DNA of 60,082 nt from Dehalococcoidales bacterium (lineage in GTDB: Bacteria; Chloroflexota; Dehalococcoidia; Dehalococcoidales; UBA3254): NCBI GenBank assembly GCA_016926695.1, contig JAFGOB010000049.1, positions 1-60,082 on the forward strand, in the 5' to 3' direction. Shown piece after piece: positions 33,820 through 42,767 of the stretch. The notes under the pieces were generated by a model. It was not told where the DNA came from. It was given only the letters and a program-made list of their open reading frames with translations, and made no database searches. Numbering within the stretch: position 1 is the stretch's first letter; every line of letters begins with the position of its first letter. The position numbers and the translations under genes were made by a program.

Positions 33820-35484
33820 CTACCCCTTCTTCGGTTCCAGGGTTACATAATACGGATCTCCCAGCAGGTTGGGGTCCAGCAGGTTCCTTATTTTCCACTG
33901 GTATTCGTAGACCAGCGGCTGCGGAAATCCCGCCAGTTTGCTTTCCTGCTCCTCTTTGGTCAGGCCGTAGCCGTTGTCATGCCTGGAGATGGAATACATC
34001 CTTTCCATGGCGCCCAGCCCTTTTTCGCGGCCGAATTTGGAGGACTGTTCAAAATATTCGTGTGTGGATTCCACGGATTCCCTGTCATGGGAATCGAAGT
34101 GGGTGAAATTCTCCCAGGCGGTGGTGCCACCGCCCCCGATGCCGCCCATGCCGCCCATCATGCAGTCGCCTCCCGCGGCTACGAAAGAGGTATGTTCAAG
34201 CTCCCATTTGCGCTTGAATTGGGCCGCTGTCTCGACCCTGGGGCAGGAATAGTCCGGGACTCCGCCTATACCAAAGGCCCCTTCATAACCGCCGGCGAAG
34301 ACGAAGTTCAGGTTTTTATGGCCCAGCCTGATCAGGAAAAGCAGGTTCCATTCCCTGATGCCGGGTTCTTCCAGCAGGGAGGCCTTGCATCCCCCGGTTT
34401 CCGCCAGGATTTTGTCCAGCACCTTCTCCTGCCACTCGATATCCCTGGATGTCATACCTGCCAGGACGATCTGGAAGTCCTTCTGCATTTCCTCATTCTG
34501 GCGGCGCAGCTCCGGGTCTTTCAGCAGCTCCTCCAGGTCGTTAAGGGTCCTGGTCGGATCGGTCAGTATCCTGATCATGGCGGCTTTCAGGTCCCGTCCG
34601 AACATGGTGTACTGCCTGTGAGAGTAGTATCCGCTGATGCCGCTGTCCCAGATGCGATAAAGCCCGTCGGCATAGGCCTTCCAGGTAGGCCAGGCCACCG
34701 TATGGCCGGTGATGTTGGCTGGAAGCACTGCCTTATAAGCGGGGATAATGCCCTCGCTCTCTAACTGGGGAGGTCCGGGCCAGGGGAAGAGCTTGATGGC
34801 GCACCTGGTAAATACACCCATGGCTCCCATACTTCCCTGTCCGGCCATAATGACGCCCCTCAGTCCCGGTCCCGGTCCGTCATCGCAGAACCAGCCCAGG
34901 TCTGAACCCAGGGAACCGGACCTGAGTATTTCGCCATCCGGCATGACCCACTCGAAGGCCAGCAGGTTTTCGCGGGTAAGTCCGCCGAATAATGCGAAGG
35001 GTGACGGACCGCCGTTGGCGCAGGCGCTGGCCAGTGGAGAGCAGCTTGAGCCTGCCCCGATAATGGTGGTATTAAGGCCCACCTTCATGGCCTCAGCCTG
35101 GAGCGTAGCTCCTATGACATAAGGTTCTATGACGGCATACTGGTTTTTCCGGTCTATCTCCAGTATGCGGTCCATGCGTCTCATATCCAGCGTAATGGCG
35201 TAATCGTCGGATATATTGGACCGGGAGGTCCAGAAAGTGCTGGCGGCTTTGAATTTGATCCTGTACTTATTGCACAATTTGACTATAGCCTGTACCTCTT
35301 CCGTACTGCCGGGCATCAATACCGCCTGTCCCCTGGGAGTAAAGGTGTTATAAGCCGGACCCATGTGATGCTGACTCTGGGCCATGGGAGTGACGTAGGT
35401 GTCCAGTACAGCGGGATCGTCCGAGATATTCCTGGTTCCGACGATGTCTTCAAATTGCTGATATATTTCTCTGCTTAATGCCAT
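33820..35484 (-). CDS. FAD-binding oxidoreductase (GlcD/vanillyl-alcohol oxidase type)
   Basis: A flavoprotein of 554 residues with an N-terminal PCMH-type FAD domain (about 45-240; PGSTEEVQAIVKLCNKY, then TLDMRRMDRILEIDRKNQYAVIEPYV, then GQGSMGAMGVFTRCAIKLFPWPG). The C-terminal substrate domain has an unusual Met/Gly-rich segment (GGDCMMGGMGGIGGGG) before HFDSHD. It is the third gene of an operon with another FAD oxidase and an Fe-S protein, resembling the GlcDEF glycolate oxidase layout. The substrate could be a hydroxy acid or a phenolic alcohol. GGAGG lies 8 nt before the ATG. Confidence 0.85.
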   Translation of the reverse strand: MALSREIYQQFEDIVGTRNISDDPAVLDTYVTPMAQSQHHMGPAYNTFTPRGQAVLMPGSTEEVQAIVKLCNKYRIKFKAASTFWTSRSNISDDYAITLDMRRMDRILEIDRKNQYAVIEPYVIGATLQAEAMKVGLNTTIIGAGSSCSPLASACANGGPSPFALFGGLTRENLLAFEWVMPDGEILRSGSLGSDLGWFCDDGPGPGLRGVIMAGQGSMGAMGVFTRCAIKLFPWPGPPQLESEGIIPAYKAVLPANITGHTVAWPTWKAYADGLYRIWDSGISGYYSHRQYTMFGRDLKAAMIRILTDPTRTLNDLEELLKDPELRRQNEEMQKDFQIVLAGMTSRDIEWQEKVLDKILAETGGCKASLLEEPGIREWNLLFLIRLGHKNLNFVFAGGYEGAFGIGGVPDYSCPRVETAAQFKRKWELEHTSFVAAGGDCMMGGMGGIGGGGTTAWENFTHFDSHDRESVESTHEYFEQSSKFGREKGLGAMERMYSISRHDNGYGLTKEEQESKLAGFPQPLVYEYQWKIRNLLDPNLLGDPYYVTLEPKKG

Positions 35485-35500
35485 TTCAACTCCTCCGTCG

Positions 35501-36775
35501 CTATATTGATTGCTGTACCAGCTCTACCAGATCGAAGACCTGCATCTTGTTGCCGTGCTCGTCAACGGCGTCCATGAAGCTGCGTTCACACCAGGGGCAG
35601 GCGGTGACGATAGCTTCAGCCCCGGCGGACCTGGCCTCCGTAAGCCTTTCCCCGGCGGTCCAGGCGGAAAATTCTGGATAGGCATCCAGGCAGCCTCCCC
35701 CGGCCCCGCAGCACCAGGAATACTCCCTGATCCTTTCCATCTCTGAAAATTTCAGGCCGGGGATGCTTTTCAGTATGTCGCGGGGCGGGTCGTAAATGCC
35801 CCATGCGCCGTTGTACCTGGGTTTGGGCGGGTTGTATATCACCACCTGGTTCAGGATCTTCCGTTCCTTGCCTTGCCAGGGAACGTAGGGTTCTCCCTGT
35901 CTGCCCAGGTGGCAGGGATCGTGGTAGGTCACGCTTAGCGGAACGGAGCGATTAAGCTTGAGTTTGCCTTCTTTGATCAACCGGTCGATGAACTCCAGGG
36001 TGTGCAGCACCTCTACCTTTGAGCCGAGCTCGGGATAGAGCCGTTTAAAGGCGTAGTAGCCGTCCGAACATGAAGTTACCACCGTTTTTACTCCGGCGGT
36101 CTTCCAGGCTTCAATATTATTTTCAGCAAATTTCACGAATTCTCCCCTGTAACCCATCTGGTAAGCCCGGCCGCCGCAGCATGATTCATTACCGCCCATG
36201 ATGCCGATATCGACCCCGGCTTTCTGAAAAAGACTGATGGCTGCGCGGGGTACCTTCCACAGCTCCTTGTCGTAGCTGAACCGGCATCCGGCGAAAAAGG
36301 CGATTTCGCTCTTTTCGTCCGTGATGTCTTTGACATGCAGACCTTCAGCCCATTCGCCGCGCTTGTCTTTGACCATACCGACTATCATGGTATCCTCTTT
36401 CCTGAGGTTGTCAATTACCGGCATATGCTGGGGCAGGATCTGTCCGTCCATAACTGCCCTGGCCTTCAGCTCCAGGATATTCTGAAGCGGCTCCAGATTG
36501 TAACGGCAGACCTTGTCGCTGACGTCGCAGGAGCCGCAGCTCAGATCCTGATATATAATGTCTAATACCTGGTCCGTGTAGGTTATTTTGCCGTCCAGGA
36601 GCGAGCGGGCAACCGCAAACCGGCCCCTGGCTGAATAGGCGTTGAAATTGTTATAAGCAATGCTGGGGCAGCCTTTGGCAAACCGCCAGCTTTTGATCTT
36701 GTCCTGAGGAATCCATTTGCAGTAAGAGCAGTAGCTGCATCTTTCCTGATCGGGCCGATAATCTTCCAGTGCCAT
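35501..36775 (-). CDS. Fe-S protein with two CCG domains (GlcF/HdrD-like)
   Basis: An electron-carrier subunit of 424 residues. The C-terminal two thirds hold two cysteine-rich CCG domains: FFAGC with NESCCGGRAY and TSCSDG, then YHDPCHLG with YSWCCGAGGGC and ACPWCERSF. The N-terminal cysteines are atypical: C13, C16, C19 and C36, then C80, C83 and C90, unlike the regular CX2CX2CX3CP ferredoxin spacing of GlcF. The ATG at 36775 has GGAGGA upstream and follows the previous gene's stop by 2 nt. It should accept electrons from the two flanking flavoproteins and pass them on. Confidence 0.87.
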   Translation of the reverse strand: MALEDYRPDQERCSYCSYCKWIPQDKIKSWRFAKGCPSIAYNNFNAYSARGRFAVARSLLDGKITYTDQVLDIIYQDLSCGSCDVSDKVCRYNLEPLQNILELKARAVMDGQILPQHMPVIDNLRKEDTMIVGMVKDKRGEWAEGLHVKDITDEKSEIAFFAGCRFSYDKELWKVPRAAISLFQKAGVDIGIMGGNESCCGGRAYQMGYRGEFVKFAENNIEAWKTAGVKTVVTSCSDGYYAFKRLYPELGSKVEVLHTLEFIDRLIKEGKLKLNRSVPLSVTYHDPCHLGRQGEPYVPWQGKERKILNQVVIYNPPKPRYNGAWGIYDPPRDILKSIPGLKFSEMERIREYSWCCGAGGGCLDAYPEFSAWTAGERLTEARSAGAEAIVTACPWCERSFMDAVDEHGNKMQVFDLVELVQQSI

Positions 36776-36777
36776 CT

Positions 36778-38274
36778 TTATTCCTCCTCCTTTGCCATTT
36801 GTGTAAAGCACAGCTTCCCGGGATTCATGATTGCCTGTGGATCGAATATGCCTTTGATTTTCTTAAGCAGACCGGTACTGCGGGGATCTCTGGCAAAAGC
36901 ATATTCCGCCCAGGCCCCGTAGGGACGAGAATAGAAGGCCCCATGGTCGAACAGCGCTTTGCTGGCCTTGAGGAAGAGGTCTTTGGCCCTCGCTTCTTCC
37001 TGCCGGCCGTCCGGCTGATAGGGCAGGTTGAACTCACAATGGCAGTTGACGCCCTGGTGCCTGGGCTGGATGTACACGCCTATATCTGCGGCCGGATATC
37101 CCGAGCTTTCCGCTTCCCGGTTGATCAGGTCCGAGAACTGGTAAGTCCTGTCCAGCGTGGTGATGAAAAAGATATCCTGGCAGCCGCCCTTATAATCGAA
37201 TTTCCAGTAGGGTTCCCGTGAAGGATTTTTTATCAGGTCAAGCACCTGTGCGCCATCCGCTCCCGGAAGCGAGGGCAGGAGTTCCAGGCTGAAAGAGCGG
37301 GCAATATCAGCAATGTCTTTTTCCTGGAAGTCCACCCTTTCTTCAGGCAGTTCGTCTCTTCCCGCTATTCCGACCAGTGCTGTCCAGGAGGGAAGCTGCT
37401 CTTTGAGCTTGCGGATCCGATCGGTCCCGCCCCCTATGATACAGGCCAGGTTGGCGTTGTTAACCAGGCACAGCTCATCCGCGTATCTGTACCTGAGGAG
37501 CGTATAAGTGAAATCATGTAATTCTGCCAACCGGCCTGCGGGAACAAAAAAGAGCTTGTGGACCCTGGGCAGGACCTCACATCTCAGGGTTGCCCAGGTG
37601 GCGATACCCATGCTTCCCTGGGCCGCGGACAGGAAGCGGTAGAAATCCGTTTGGCCCGGACCGGTCGGGTCCAGCGGCCATTTCTGCTGGCTCCACTGTT
37701 TTTCCAGGTCCATGACATCATTTCCTGCTCCTCCGGTCCATAGCCTGTTGCCGTCTCCCCAGACAACCTCCAGCGAGCGCAGAGGATCAAGAGAGGACCA
37801 CTGGTAGCGGGAGTTAAGCCTGGGCTCTCTCTCCAGGAGGCTGGCTATGACCGATTTGTTGGCGCGGGGCAGGAGGGAGGTCGAAAGCCTCATTCCCGCG
37901 CCGGCCAGCTCCGGCTGGAGCTGGCTGTAGGTGACGCCCGGCTCGATTATTACCAGCCTGTTCCGGCGGTCGATCTTGATGATTTTGTTCATGCGGGTAA
38001 GGTCCAAAACGATTGCTCCGGATACACCCGGAACGGTATCTCCATGGAAATGGGGCGGTCCGGAGCTGACAGGTATCAGCGGCGTGCCGGCGCCGGTAGC
38101 CCATTGAACGATCTTTTGCACCTGCTCGACGTTTTCCGGTCTTACTACAAATCCCGGCTTGATTGGCGGAGCAAAGCTCTGGTCTTTGGAAAAATTATCC
38201 AGCGTTTCAGGATCATCAAAGACGTAATTCTCACCTGATAACGCCACCAGGTCGGATTTCCGATCGATCATCAT
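36778..38274 (-). CDS. FAD-binding oxidoreductase (GlcD/4-cresol dehydrogenase-like)
   Basis: A 498-residue PCMH-type flavoprotein and the first gene of the operon. The FAD domain includes VRPENVEQVQKIVQWATGAGTPLIPVSSGP, IVLDLTRMNKIIKIDRRNRLVIIEPGVTY and AAQGSMGIATWATLRCEVLP. The C-terminal end, KIKGIFDPQAIMNPGKLCF, is typical of the family. It is a distant paralogue of the third gene. AAGGGGG precedes the ATG pair. Substrate unknown. Confidence 0.87.
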   Translation of the reverse strand: MMIDRKSDLVALSGENYVFDDPETLDNFSKDQSFAPPIKPGFVVRPENVEQVQKIVQWATGAGTPLIPVSSGPPHFHGDTVPGVSGAIVLDLTRMNKIIKIDRRNRLVIIEPGVTYSQLQPELAGAGMRLSTSLLPRANKSVIASLLEREPRLNSRYQWSSLDPLRSLEVVWGDGNRLWTGGAGNDVMDLEKQWSQQKWPLDPTGPGQTDFYRFLSAAQGSMGIATWATLRCEVLPRVHKLFFVPAGRLAELHDFTYTLLRYRYADELCLVNNANLACIIGGGTDRIRKLKEQLPSWTALVGIAGRDELPEERVDFQEKDIADIARSFSLELLPSLPGADGAQVLDLIKNPSREPYWKFDYKGGCQDIFFITTLDRTYQFSDLINREAESSGYPAADIGVYIQPRHQGVNCHCEFNLPYQPDGRQEEARAKDLFLKASKALFDHGAFYSRPYGAWAEYAFARDPRSTGLLKKIKGIFDPQAIMNPGKLCFTQMAKEEE

Positions 38275-38444
38275 GATACCCCCTTAAAATTATTAGTGAT
38301 AAACCGCGTGGGATATAATATTGGTTTAAGTACCGGTAAAAACGGATGTTAGATGTTTCTTATATAATAAGGGGTGTATAACAATTTTATCAACATTAAT
38401 AGTGTTTTAGTTCAGCAGTCGCAAGTAGCTGATGACCGGTAACC

Positions 38445-38506
38445 AACAGGGCCGGTATTGTTTTTCACAATTGCCGGCCCTGTATGCCAGCGAAATTCGC
38501 GGCATA
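38445..38506. terminator. Tandem hairpins after the SBBP gene
   Basis: CAGGGCCGG (38447-38455) pairs with CCGGCCCTG (38474-38482), with an inner TTG/CAA. A second stem, ATGCC-A-GCGAA with TTCGC-GGCAT, follows at about 38484-38506. They sit just beyond the stop of the minus-strand SBBP gene and before the divergent promoter region of the FAD oxidase operon. Likely terminator, no T-run. Confidence 0.55.
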
Positions 38507-38524
38507 AATCAACTTTCCCTCATA

Positions 38525-40156
38525 TCAGTGTTTTGTCCGCCGCTTTAACACCAGGAAGGTCCCACCGGCGGCCAGTACCACGGGCAGTGCAATCCAGAAG
38601 ACGGACATCTGAGACGAGGTAACCGGATGGTGCATCAGGCTGGGCCCATTGATGGACTGGACTTCACCCCCTACTCTGTAAATTTCCGGCGTGTTGTCCT
38701 CAGTCTCTTCTCCCAGAACGACCTCCAGAATGTCCTCCAGTGCAGTGTATTCATGCAGGGGAGAGGTATCATCGTCGCCGTTCCAGGTTGCCTGGCTGGA
38801 GCCTACAGAGTGTAGATAGCCCCGGCTGTCAACTGCGATATCCTGTCCGCGGTCTCTATCGGTACAGCCGTAGAAGGTATGCCATTGATAGGCGCCGTCG
38901 CTTGCGAGCTCCATTATAAGCAGGTCCTCATCCCCGGCATAAGCGTGGACCGGGCTTTGCGGGTTTGACCAGGAAGCCCCGCTCCGTCCGGTAACATAGA
39001 TTTCGCTCCCGCTGCTGTTGATATCTATTCCCCGTCCGAAATCATCCTCAGTATCGCTGCCATAGAAGGCATGCCATCCATAAGCCCCGGCGGTGTCCAG
39101 TTTAAGCACGGTGATATCCGCTGCCCCTGAATAGCCGTTCTTCGGAGAGGCTGCACGTGGTCCGTACCAGATGCCATTGCTGTATCCGGTGATGTACAGG
39201 TCGTTGTCGCTGCCGGTGATTCCGTTAGCGCCGTCATTGGCTGAGGAGCCGAAGAAGGTGTGCCACTGATAGTCCCCGGATGTGCTCAACTGAATGACCA
39301 CAATATCATTGTCCCCCTGGTAGACATGGAATGGATTTGTACCCCAATCGGCCCCGGAGGTCCCTGCTACATACAGGTAGCTGCCGTTTAGATAGATTGA
39401 GTTGGTATCATCATTCATCTCCGATCCGAAAAAGGTATGCCATTGGTAGGCTCCTGCGCTGTTAAGCTTCAGAACACCCATATCTTTCATTCCGCTGAAG
39501 GCATTTTTCGGCGCCTGGCTGGGGGGTCCGTTCCAGCTTTCCCCGCTTTTAAAAGCCACATAAATATTATTACTGCTGTCCAGGATGATGGCATGTCCCT
39601 CATCCCGGTAGTCCGCATTGGTGGTGGCGGAACCAAAGAAGGTGTGCCACTGATAGGCGCCGGAGGGATTCAGTTTAAGGACGAAAAGATCGCCGATTCC
39701 CTGGCTGTGGGCATTAAGGGGCTTCTGGCCTGCCGGCCCGTCCCAGGTAGCGGCGCTGAAGCCGGTAACGTAGATATTGTCATCGCCGTCCACGGCAACT
39801 CCCATGCCATAATCCGCCGGCTCTGCGCAGTTTTGCGTCAGGTCGGTTCCGAAGAAGGAATGCCATAGATAACCGCCTTCATCATCCAGCTTGAGTACGA
39901 AGACGTCCGCGGCGCCGGGACCGGCATGATCGATAATAGGCGGTTGATCGTCAGGACCGTTCCAGGTGTTATATCCCCTGCCTGTGATGATGGAATTGTC
40001 CTCTGAATCTATAGCCACACTATAGGCCCGTTCACCCAGGTCCGAACCATAGAAGGTGTGCCGGAGATACGAGGAGGAAGCGGCCTGGGCCGCAGTACCC
40101 ATGGCTAACGAGGTGAGGCAAACAGCAATCAGCACCAGAATCCAAATCTTTTTCAC
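38525..40156 (-). CDS. Secreted SBBP beta-propeller protein with C-terminal membrane anchor
   Basis: A 543-residue surface protein. The signal peptide is residues 1-26 (ends AAQAA). Eight or so repeats of about 55-60 residues follow, each with GAYQWHTFFGS, then a DxxNxIYVTG-type strand and a SWNGP motif, as in SBBP (seven-bladed propeller) domains. The tail has VGGEVQSIN, then one membrane helix and the basic end KRRTKH. The start is GTG with AGGAGG 6 nt upstream. It probably sits on the cell surface; ligand unknown. Confidence 0.85.
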   Translation of the reverse strand: MKKIWILVLIAVCLTSLAMGTAAQAASSSYLRHTFYGSDLGERAYSVAIDSEDNSIITGRGYNTWNGPDDQPPIIDHAGPGAADVFVLKLDDEGGYLWHSFFGTDLTQNCAEPADYGMGVAVDGDDNIYVTGFSAATWDGPAGQKPLNAHSQGIGDLFVLKLNPSGAYQWHTFFGSATTNADYRDEGHAIILDSSNNIYVAFKSGESWNGPPSQAPKNAFSGMKDMGVLKLNSAGAYQWHTFFGSEMNDDTNSIYLNGSYLYVAGTSGADWGTNPFHVYQGDNDIVVIQLSTSGDYQWHTFFGSSANDGANGITGSDNDLYITGYSNGIWYGPRAASPKNGYSGAADITVLKLDTAGAYGWHAFYGSDTEDDFGRGIDINSSGSEIYVTGRSGASWSNPQSPVHAYAGDEDLLIMELASDGAYQWHTFYGCTDRDRGQDIAVDSRGYLHSVGSSQATWNGDDDTSPLHEYTALEDILEVVLGEETEDNTPEIYRVGGEVQSINGPSLMHHPVTSSQMSVFWIALPVVLAAGGTFLVLKRRTKH

Positions 40157-40551
40157 ATATAACCTCCTGAATTTTTTATACCTGTCGAGATTTCCTTAAA
40201 TGCTGTACCTTATTCAGGCAGTTTTTATTGTAATAGTCTCCGATTATAAAATCGACCAGGTTTTTATATTTTCAAATCCCGCAAGCCCGGTCACGGGAGT
40301 TGTTAGGCTGGTAAATAAACCTGGATTCCCTGGCTGAAGAGATTCCGGACCCCTGTACAGGTTAAAAAACGGTACACATAGACCTTAAAATATTTTAAAA
40401 CTTTGTGCCTGTTCTTCTGTTTAACCGGCAGTGCTGTTGATATAGGGATAATTTTATTAACGTAATTGTGACATATCAGGCGTCAGTGCGTCAACCTGAT
40501 TTATGAAGCCGGTCTGTGATCTAAAACGCCGCTTAATCTTTCCCGGACAGG
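40157..40551. other. Intergenic region
   Basis: About 395 bp between the SBBP gene and the HEAT-repeat gene, both on the minus strand. It presumably holds the SBBP promoter; I see no gene and no strong structure. Confidence 0.4.
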
Positions 40552-41307
40552 CTACTCCCTCTGCCTGATTTTAACCAGGGCCGCGGCCGCCTGTTTGCGT
40601 ACTGTCTCGTCCCTGTCGGCTGCGGCCTTTTCCAGGGGCTGTATGGCCTGCGCATCACCAAGGTAACCCAGCGAAGAAGCCGCGATAGCCCGTACCGTTC
40701 CTGCCTTGTCTTTAAGGGACTCGACCAGTTTGCCTGCTGCCAGGCGGTCCCCGATCAGCCCGAGTGAAGAGGCCGCAATAGCCCGCAGGCACTCGTCACT
40801 ATCGTCCATCAGCCTGATAAACGGCTCTACAGCCTCTTTGGAGCGGAGATCGCCCAGAGCCAGGGCGGCATTACGTCTTACCTGGACATCCGGGCTGTCC
40901 AGGGCCTGAAGCAGGGTTGATGTCGCCTCCCGTCCGGCGATTTTTTTCAGGATGTTTACGGTCAGCGGATGAAGGTCTTTCCTGGTCCGGTCTTGCAGGA
41001 CCTCGGTAAGAGGGGATACAGCCTGCCTGCTGCCGGCATCACCCAGGGCCAGGACCGCTGTCCTGGCGACCAGAGGGCTTTTGTCATTGAGGGTGTTGAT
41101 GAGGGGTGGTACCACCTCATCCCCGGATATTCTCCCCAGGGCAATGGCGGCGCAGCCTCTCAGCCATTCGATTTCGTCCTGATTTTGCATGATCCCGACC
41201 AATTTTTGAACGGCCTCCCTGTCCCCGCTTCTACCGAGGGCGATTATCTCGGAAGCCCGTATCCTTATCTCTTCACTCCTGGCATCCAGGTCATTGCCTT
41301 GTTCCAA
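40552..41307 (-). CDS. HEAT-repeat protein
   Basis: A 251-residue all-helical protein built from about seven PBS-lyase-type HEAT repeats of about 31 residues (for example CAAIALGRISGDEVVPPLINTL and AASSLGLIGDRLAAGKLVESL). It starts at TTG 41307 with GGAGG 7 nt upstream. It follows the alcohol dehydrogenase gene by 36 bp on the same strand and may be co-transcribed. A protein-binding scaffold is likely; the partner is unknown. Confidence 0.85.
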   Translation of the reverse strand: MEQGNDLDARSEEIRIRASEIIALGRSGDREAVQKLVGIMQNQDEIEWLRGCAAIALGRISGDEVVPPLINTLNDKSPLVARTAVLALGDAGSRQAVSPLTEVLQDRTRKDLHPLTVNILKKIAGREATSTLLQALDSPDVQVRRNAALALGDLRSKEAVEPFIRLMDDSDECLRAIAASSLGLIGDRLAAGKLVESLKDKAGTVRAIAASSLGYLGDAQAIQPLEKAAADRDETVRKQAAAALVKIRQRE

Positions 41308-41343
41308 AGGTCCACCTCCAGTATCTGACTGTGTTTTCTTGTT

Positions 41344-42378
41344 CTATGGCTTGATAAGCATTTTGACCGCTTTTCCCTGGAGAAGGGTCTGGAAAGCCTC
41401 CCGGATATTGTCCAGAGGCATGATGGATATCCAGGGTTTAAGGTCCAGTTTGGGTATAAGGTTGAGAGCCCTGGGAAAGCTATAGGGGGAGATAAAGACG
41501 GAGCGCAGCGTCAGCTCGTGGTTATACAGGTATGAAGGCGCCACACCGGCCTTGACACCCGCCGGATACATGGCTGCCCAGACCACGGTACCCCCATAGT
41601 CAGCCATCTCGATAGCCTGCTCAGCCAGGGGGAGCTTACCGACGGCTTCAATAACCGTATCGAATCCCCTGCCTTCGGTAAGGCTTTTAGAGGCTTCCAT
41701 TACATCTTCTCTGGTCGGATCGACCGTAACATCGGCGCCGATCTGTTTGGCAAGCTGTCTTTTGCTCTCTATGGGTTCTGAAAGCAGGGTCCTGGCTGCG
41801 CCCGCCTTAACGGCCAAGGCCAGGCACAGCAGTCCGATCGGACCGCCGCCGAGTATGGCTACCGAATTACCCGGCTTGATATTAGCCAGGTCTATGGTAT
41901 GAACGGCTACGGATACCGGTTCGAGCATGGCACCCTCTTCAAGACTGACATTATCCGGAAGAGCATATATATCGTTTTCCCGGTAAACGCCGTATTCGGC
42001 ATATCCCCCGGAGTGAGGAGTGACATAATCGCAAAAGTGTTCTTTGCCGTTGCGGCAATAATAGCAGGCCCCGCAGGGACTGCGGAAGTTCATGGCCACC
42101 CTCTGGCCGATTTTATAGCCCTGGTGGCAGTCATTACCGATTTCAACGATAGTGCCTGAAGCTTCGTGCCCCAAGATCCTGGGCCCCGGCCGCGGTACCG
42201 AAGGCTTCTGCTGGGGTTTACCTGAACCGACGGCGAAAGCCGGATCGAACATATGCAGCTCACTGCCGCATACTCCGCAATAGGATATCTTGACCTTGAT
42301 ATCAGTCGGGTCCATTACAGGTTCGGGAACATCCATGACCTTTACTTCCCGTGTTTCCGTCATTACCGCTGCTTTCAT
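41344..42378 (-). CDS. Zinc-dependent alcohol dehydrogenase (MDR family)
   Basis: A medium-chain dehydrogenase of 344 residues, close in layout to threonine/sorbitol/2,3-butanediol dehydrogenases. The catalytic zinc site is C37 (CGVCGSE) and H71-E72 (GHEASG). The structural zinc has C102, C105, C108 and C116. The Rossmann motif is LGGGPIG. NAD(P)-dependent oxidation of a secondary alcohol or polyol is expected, but the substrate is not readable. GGAGG is about 10 nt before the ATG. A HEAT-repeat gene follows. Confidence 0.92.
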   Translation of the reverse strand: MKAAVMTETREVKVMDVPEPVMDPTDIKVKISYCGVCGSELHMFDPAFAVGSGKPQQKPSVPRPGPRILGHEASGTIVEIGNDCHQGYKIGQRVAMNFRSPCGACYYCRNGKEHFCDYVTPHSGGYAEYGVYRENDIYALPDNVSLEEGAMLEPVSVAVHTIDLANIKPGNSVAILGGGPIGLLCLALAVKAGAARTLLSEPIESKRQLAKQIGADVTVDPTREDVMEASKSLTEGRGFDTVIEAVGKLPLAEQAIEMADYGGTVVWAAMYPAGVKAGVAPSYLYNHELTLRSVFISPYSFPRALNLIPKLDLKPWISIMPLDNIREAFQTLLQGKAVKMLIKP

Positions 42379-42767
42379 ATATCAGTTTCCTCCAATTTAT
42401 TGCCTTGTAGTTATACTTTAACGTATCTTCAGACAACCGGCAATCCGTTACGCTTTTTAAGTTCATAAAAGGACTGAATTCCGTAATTATGCCTTAATTA
42501 TCCTGCATTGAAAGGAAATCGACAACAGTTTGAGTAACAGGGGAAAGCATTATCTGTTTATCAGTTATACAGTACAGGTCATATACCATCTTGAAAATCG
42601 CAAGCGAGAAACTTAGAATGTATTTACATTCTTTTCAGGAATAATAAAAAAACTTTTACCGGTACCGCGTCACCGGCCGATAGTACCCGTCTGCCGATGG
42701 AATCCGTGAAGATCTGTATATTGAAAAGACTATTTTCCGTATAAAAAGGATTAAGGAGGTTAAAGAG
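42379..42767. other. Divergent spacer with a palindrome
   Basis: About 390 bp between the divergent alcohol dehydrogenase and AprA-like genes. GAATGTA-TT-TACATTC (42616-42631) is a perfect 7-bp inverted repeat that could be an operator. No gene is seen. Confidence 0.45.

Noticed and set aside
33739..34764. Open frame of 341 codons on the plus strand
   Set aside because: It lies opposite the well-supported FAD oxidase gene, has no ribosome-binding site and no recognisable domain.
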